The notes beneath the pieces are model-generated. The model made no database searches and was not told the origin of the DNA. It saw nothing but the letters and a program-made list of their open reading frames with translations. A program made the position numbers and the translations under genes. A DNA stretch of 64,000 nucleotides from Streptomyces beihaiensis. GTDB taxonomy: Bacteria > Actinomycetota > Actinomycetes > Streptomycetales > Streptomycetaceae. The DNA is taken from contig NZ_JAPHNL010000001.1 of the NCBI RefSeq assembly GCF_026274175.1, positions 124,001-188,000 of the forward strand. Direction: 5' to 3'. Positions 63,397 through 64,000 of the stretch are shown piece by piece; position 1 is the stretch's first letter; every line of letters starts with the position of its first letter.

Positions 63397-64000
63397 CTAC
63401 GCCGACTGTGGCCCACGGCCCCCGGGAGGGCCGTCCTCGGCACAGACGTCCTCGAAGGGGCCGTCGTCGGAAGGGCCGTCGTCGGAAGGGCGTCCGGCCC
63501 GCCACCGCCGGGCCTCTTCGGCGTCCGCCGCGTCACCGGTCTGCTCCAGGGCTTTGGCCAAGAGGCCGACGGCCCGGGGAATCCCGCGTTCGGCGGCACG
63601 GGCGAGCCAGTGGCGGGCAGCCGTCGGGTCAGTTTCGGAGAACAGTACGCCGAGAGCCATTTCCGCAATGCCGCTGCCCTTCTCGGCGGCCTGGGAGAGC
63701 CAGTGCGCGCAGTCCGGGACGTCGCCCTGCCGAGCGGCCTGCCACCCCAGCCGAAGCATCGCGTCGACTTGCCCGGACTCCGCGGCCCGCCGCCAGAACC
63801 GGCCGGCCGCCACCGTGTCGCCCTCCGCGTGCGCCATCACACCCAGTGCGTACACAGCGTCGGTGCTGCCGGCTTCGGCCGCGCGGCAGAACCACCGTCG
63901 GGCTGTTGAGACATCCTCCTGCTGATGTGCCAGGAGGCCGAGGGCATACATCGACACGACCCCGGCCGGGTTGACCTTGCCTCTGCGGAACGGCGGCAGA
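63397..64000 (-). CDS. Sel1/TPR-repeat protein, cut by window end
   Basis: At least 200 aa; the frame is open to the window edge, so the true start is probably beyond 64000 (ATG at 63957 is internal). Sel1-like repeats of about 36 residues are clear: ALGLLAHQQEDVSTARRWFCRAAEAG, ALGVMAHAEGDTVAAGRFWRRAAESG, and RLGWQAARQGDVPDCAHWLSQAAEKG. The C-terminus is acidic, with duplicated DDGP motifs (SDDGPSDDGPFEDV). Such proteins scaffold protein-protein contacts; partner unknown. Confidence 0.85.
   Translation of the reverse strand, partial: LPPFRRGKVNPAGVVSMYALGLLAHQQEDVSTARRWFCRAAEAGSTDAVYALGVMAHAEGDTVAAGRFWRRAAESGQVDAMLRLGWQAARQGDVPDCAHWLSQAAEKGSGIAEMALGVLFSETDPTAARHWLARAAERGIPRAVGLLAKALEQTGDAADAEEARRWRAGRPSDDGPSDDGPFEDVCAEDGPPGGRGPQSA

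Overview
The window is about 70% or more G+C by eye. It has frequent GTG and TTG starts, Tat and lipoprotein signals, secreted glycoside hydrolases with ricin-type (CBM13) modules, CUT-type sugar ABC transporters and many one-component regulators (GntR, LacI, TetR, LysR). This is what a Streptomyces (or close relative) chromosome looks like, probably an accessory part rich in polysaccharide degradation. I found no rRNA, tRNA, CRISPR array or complete insertion sequence.

Layout. 1-11 kb holds a secreted Ig/CBM-like protein, a PAS-PP2C phosphatase, a Tat-exported metallophosphoesterase, undecaprenyl-diphosphatase UppP, and a 1.36-kb segment bounded by 34-bp inverted repeats that carries two small convergent genes. 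A promoter and palindromic operator then precede a secreted GH62 arabinofuranosidase. 11.4-21.4 kb is one tightly overlapped minus-strand operon for L-fucose: lipoprotein binding protein, double ATPase, permease, fuconate dehydratase, fuconolactonase, mutarotase, three dehydrogenases and a GntR repressor. Facing it is a secreted GH29 alpha-L-fucosidase, followed by a secreted GH-A-type hydrolase. Five copies of a motif, MCATCCCA-N4-TCG, lie in the promoters of these units and probably define the regulon.

24-41 kb continues as a plant cell-wall locus: LacI regulator, GH3, a relic of a sugar ABC transporter, GH36, a second GH-A-type enzyme with CBM13, GH43, a GH5 of the xyloglucanase-like type with an X2-like C-terminus, GH31 alpha-xylosidase and an esterase. 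With the fucosidase this enzyme set fits fucosylated xyloglucan or a related side-chained hemicellulose. The cognate oligosaccharide importer is reduced to a 43-codon fusion of a binding-protein leader to what looks like the last codons of a permease, so it appears to have been deleted.

41-64 kb is mixed: two DMT-family membrane proteins around an MGDG-synthase-like glycosyltransferase and an SDR; an SGNH hydrolase that seems to lack its catalytic core; a methyltransferase; a TetR/MDR divergent pair; a hopanoid C-3 methylase (HpnR-like); a CPA1 cation/proton antiporter; a complete CUT1 ABC transporter with its own ATPase; a membrane protein of unknown role; an EEP-family phosphatase/nuclease; DoxX; a LysR/cupin pair; an IS5-type transposase relic; and a Sel1-repeat protein cut by the window end.

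All family names come from motif recognition by eye. No database search was run. Coordinates of starts are my choice from ribosome-binding sites, overlaps and signal peptides.
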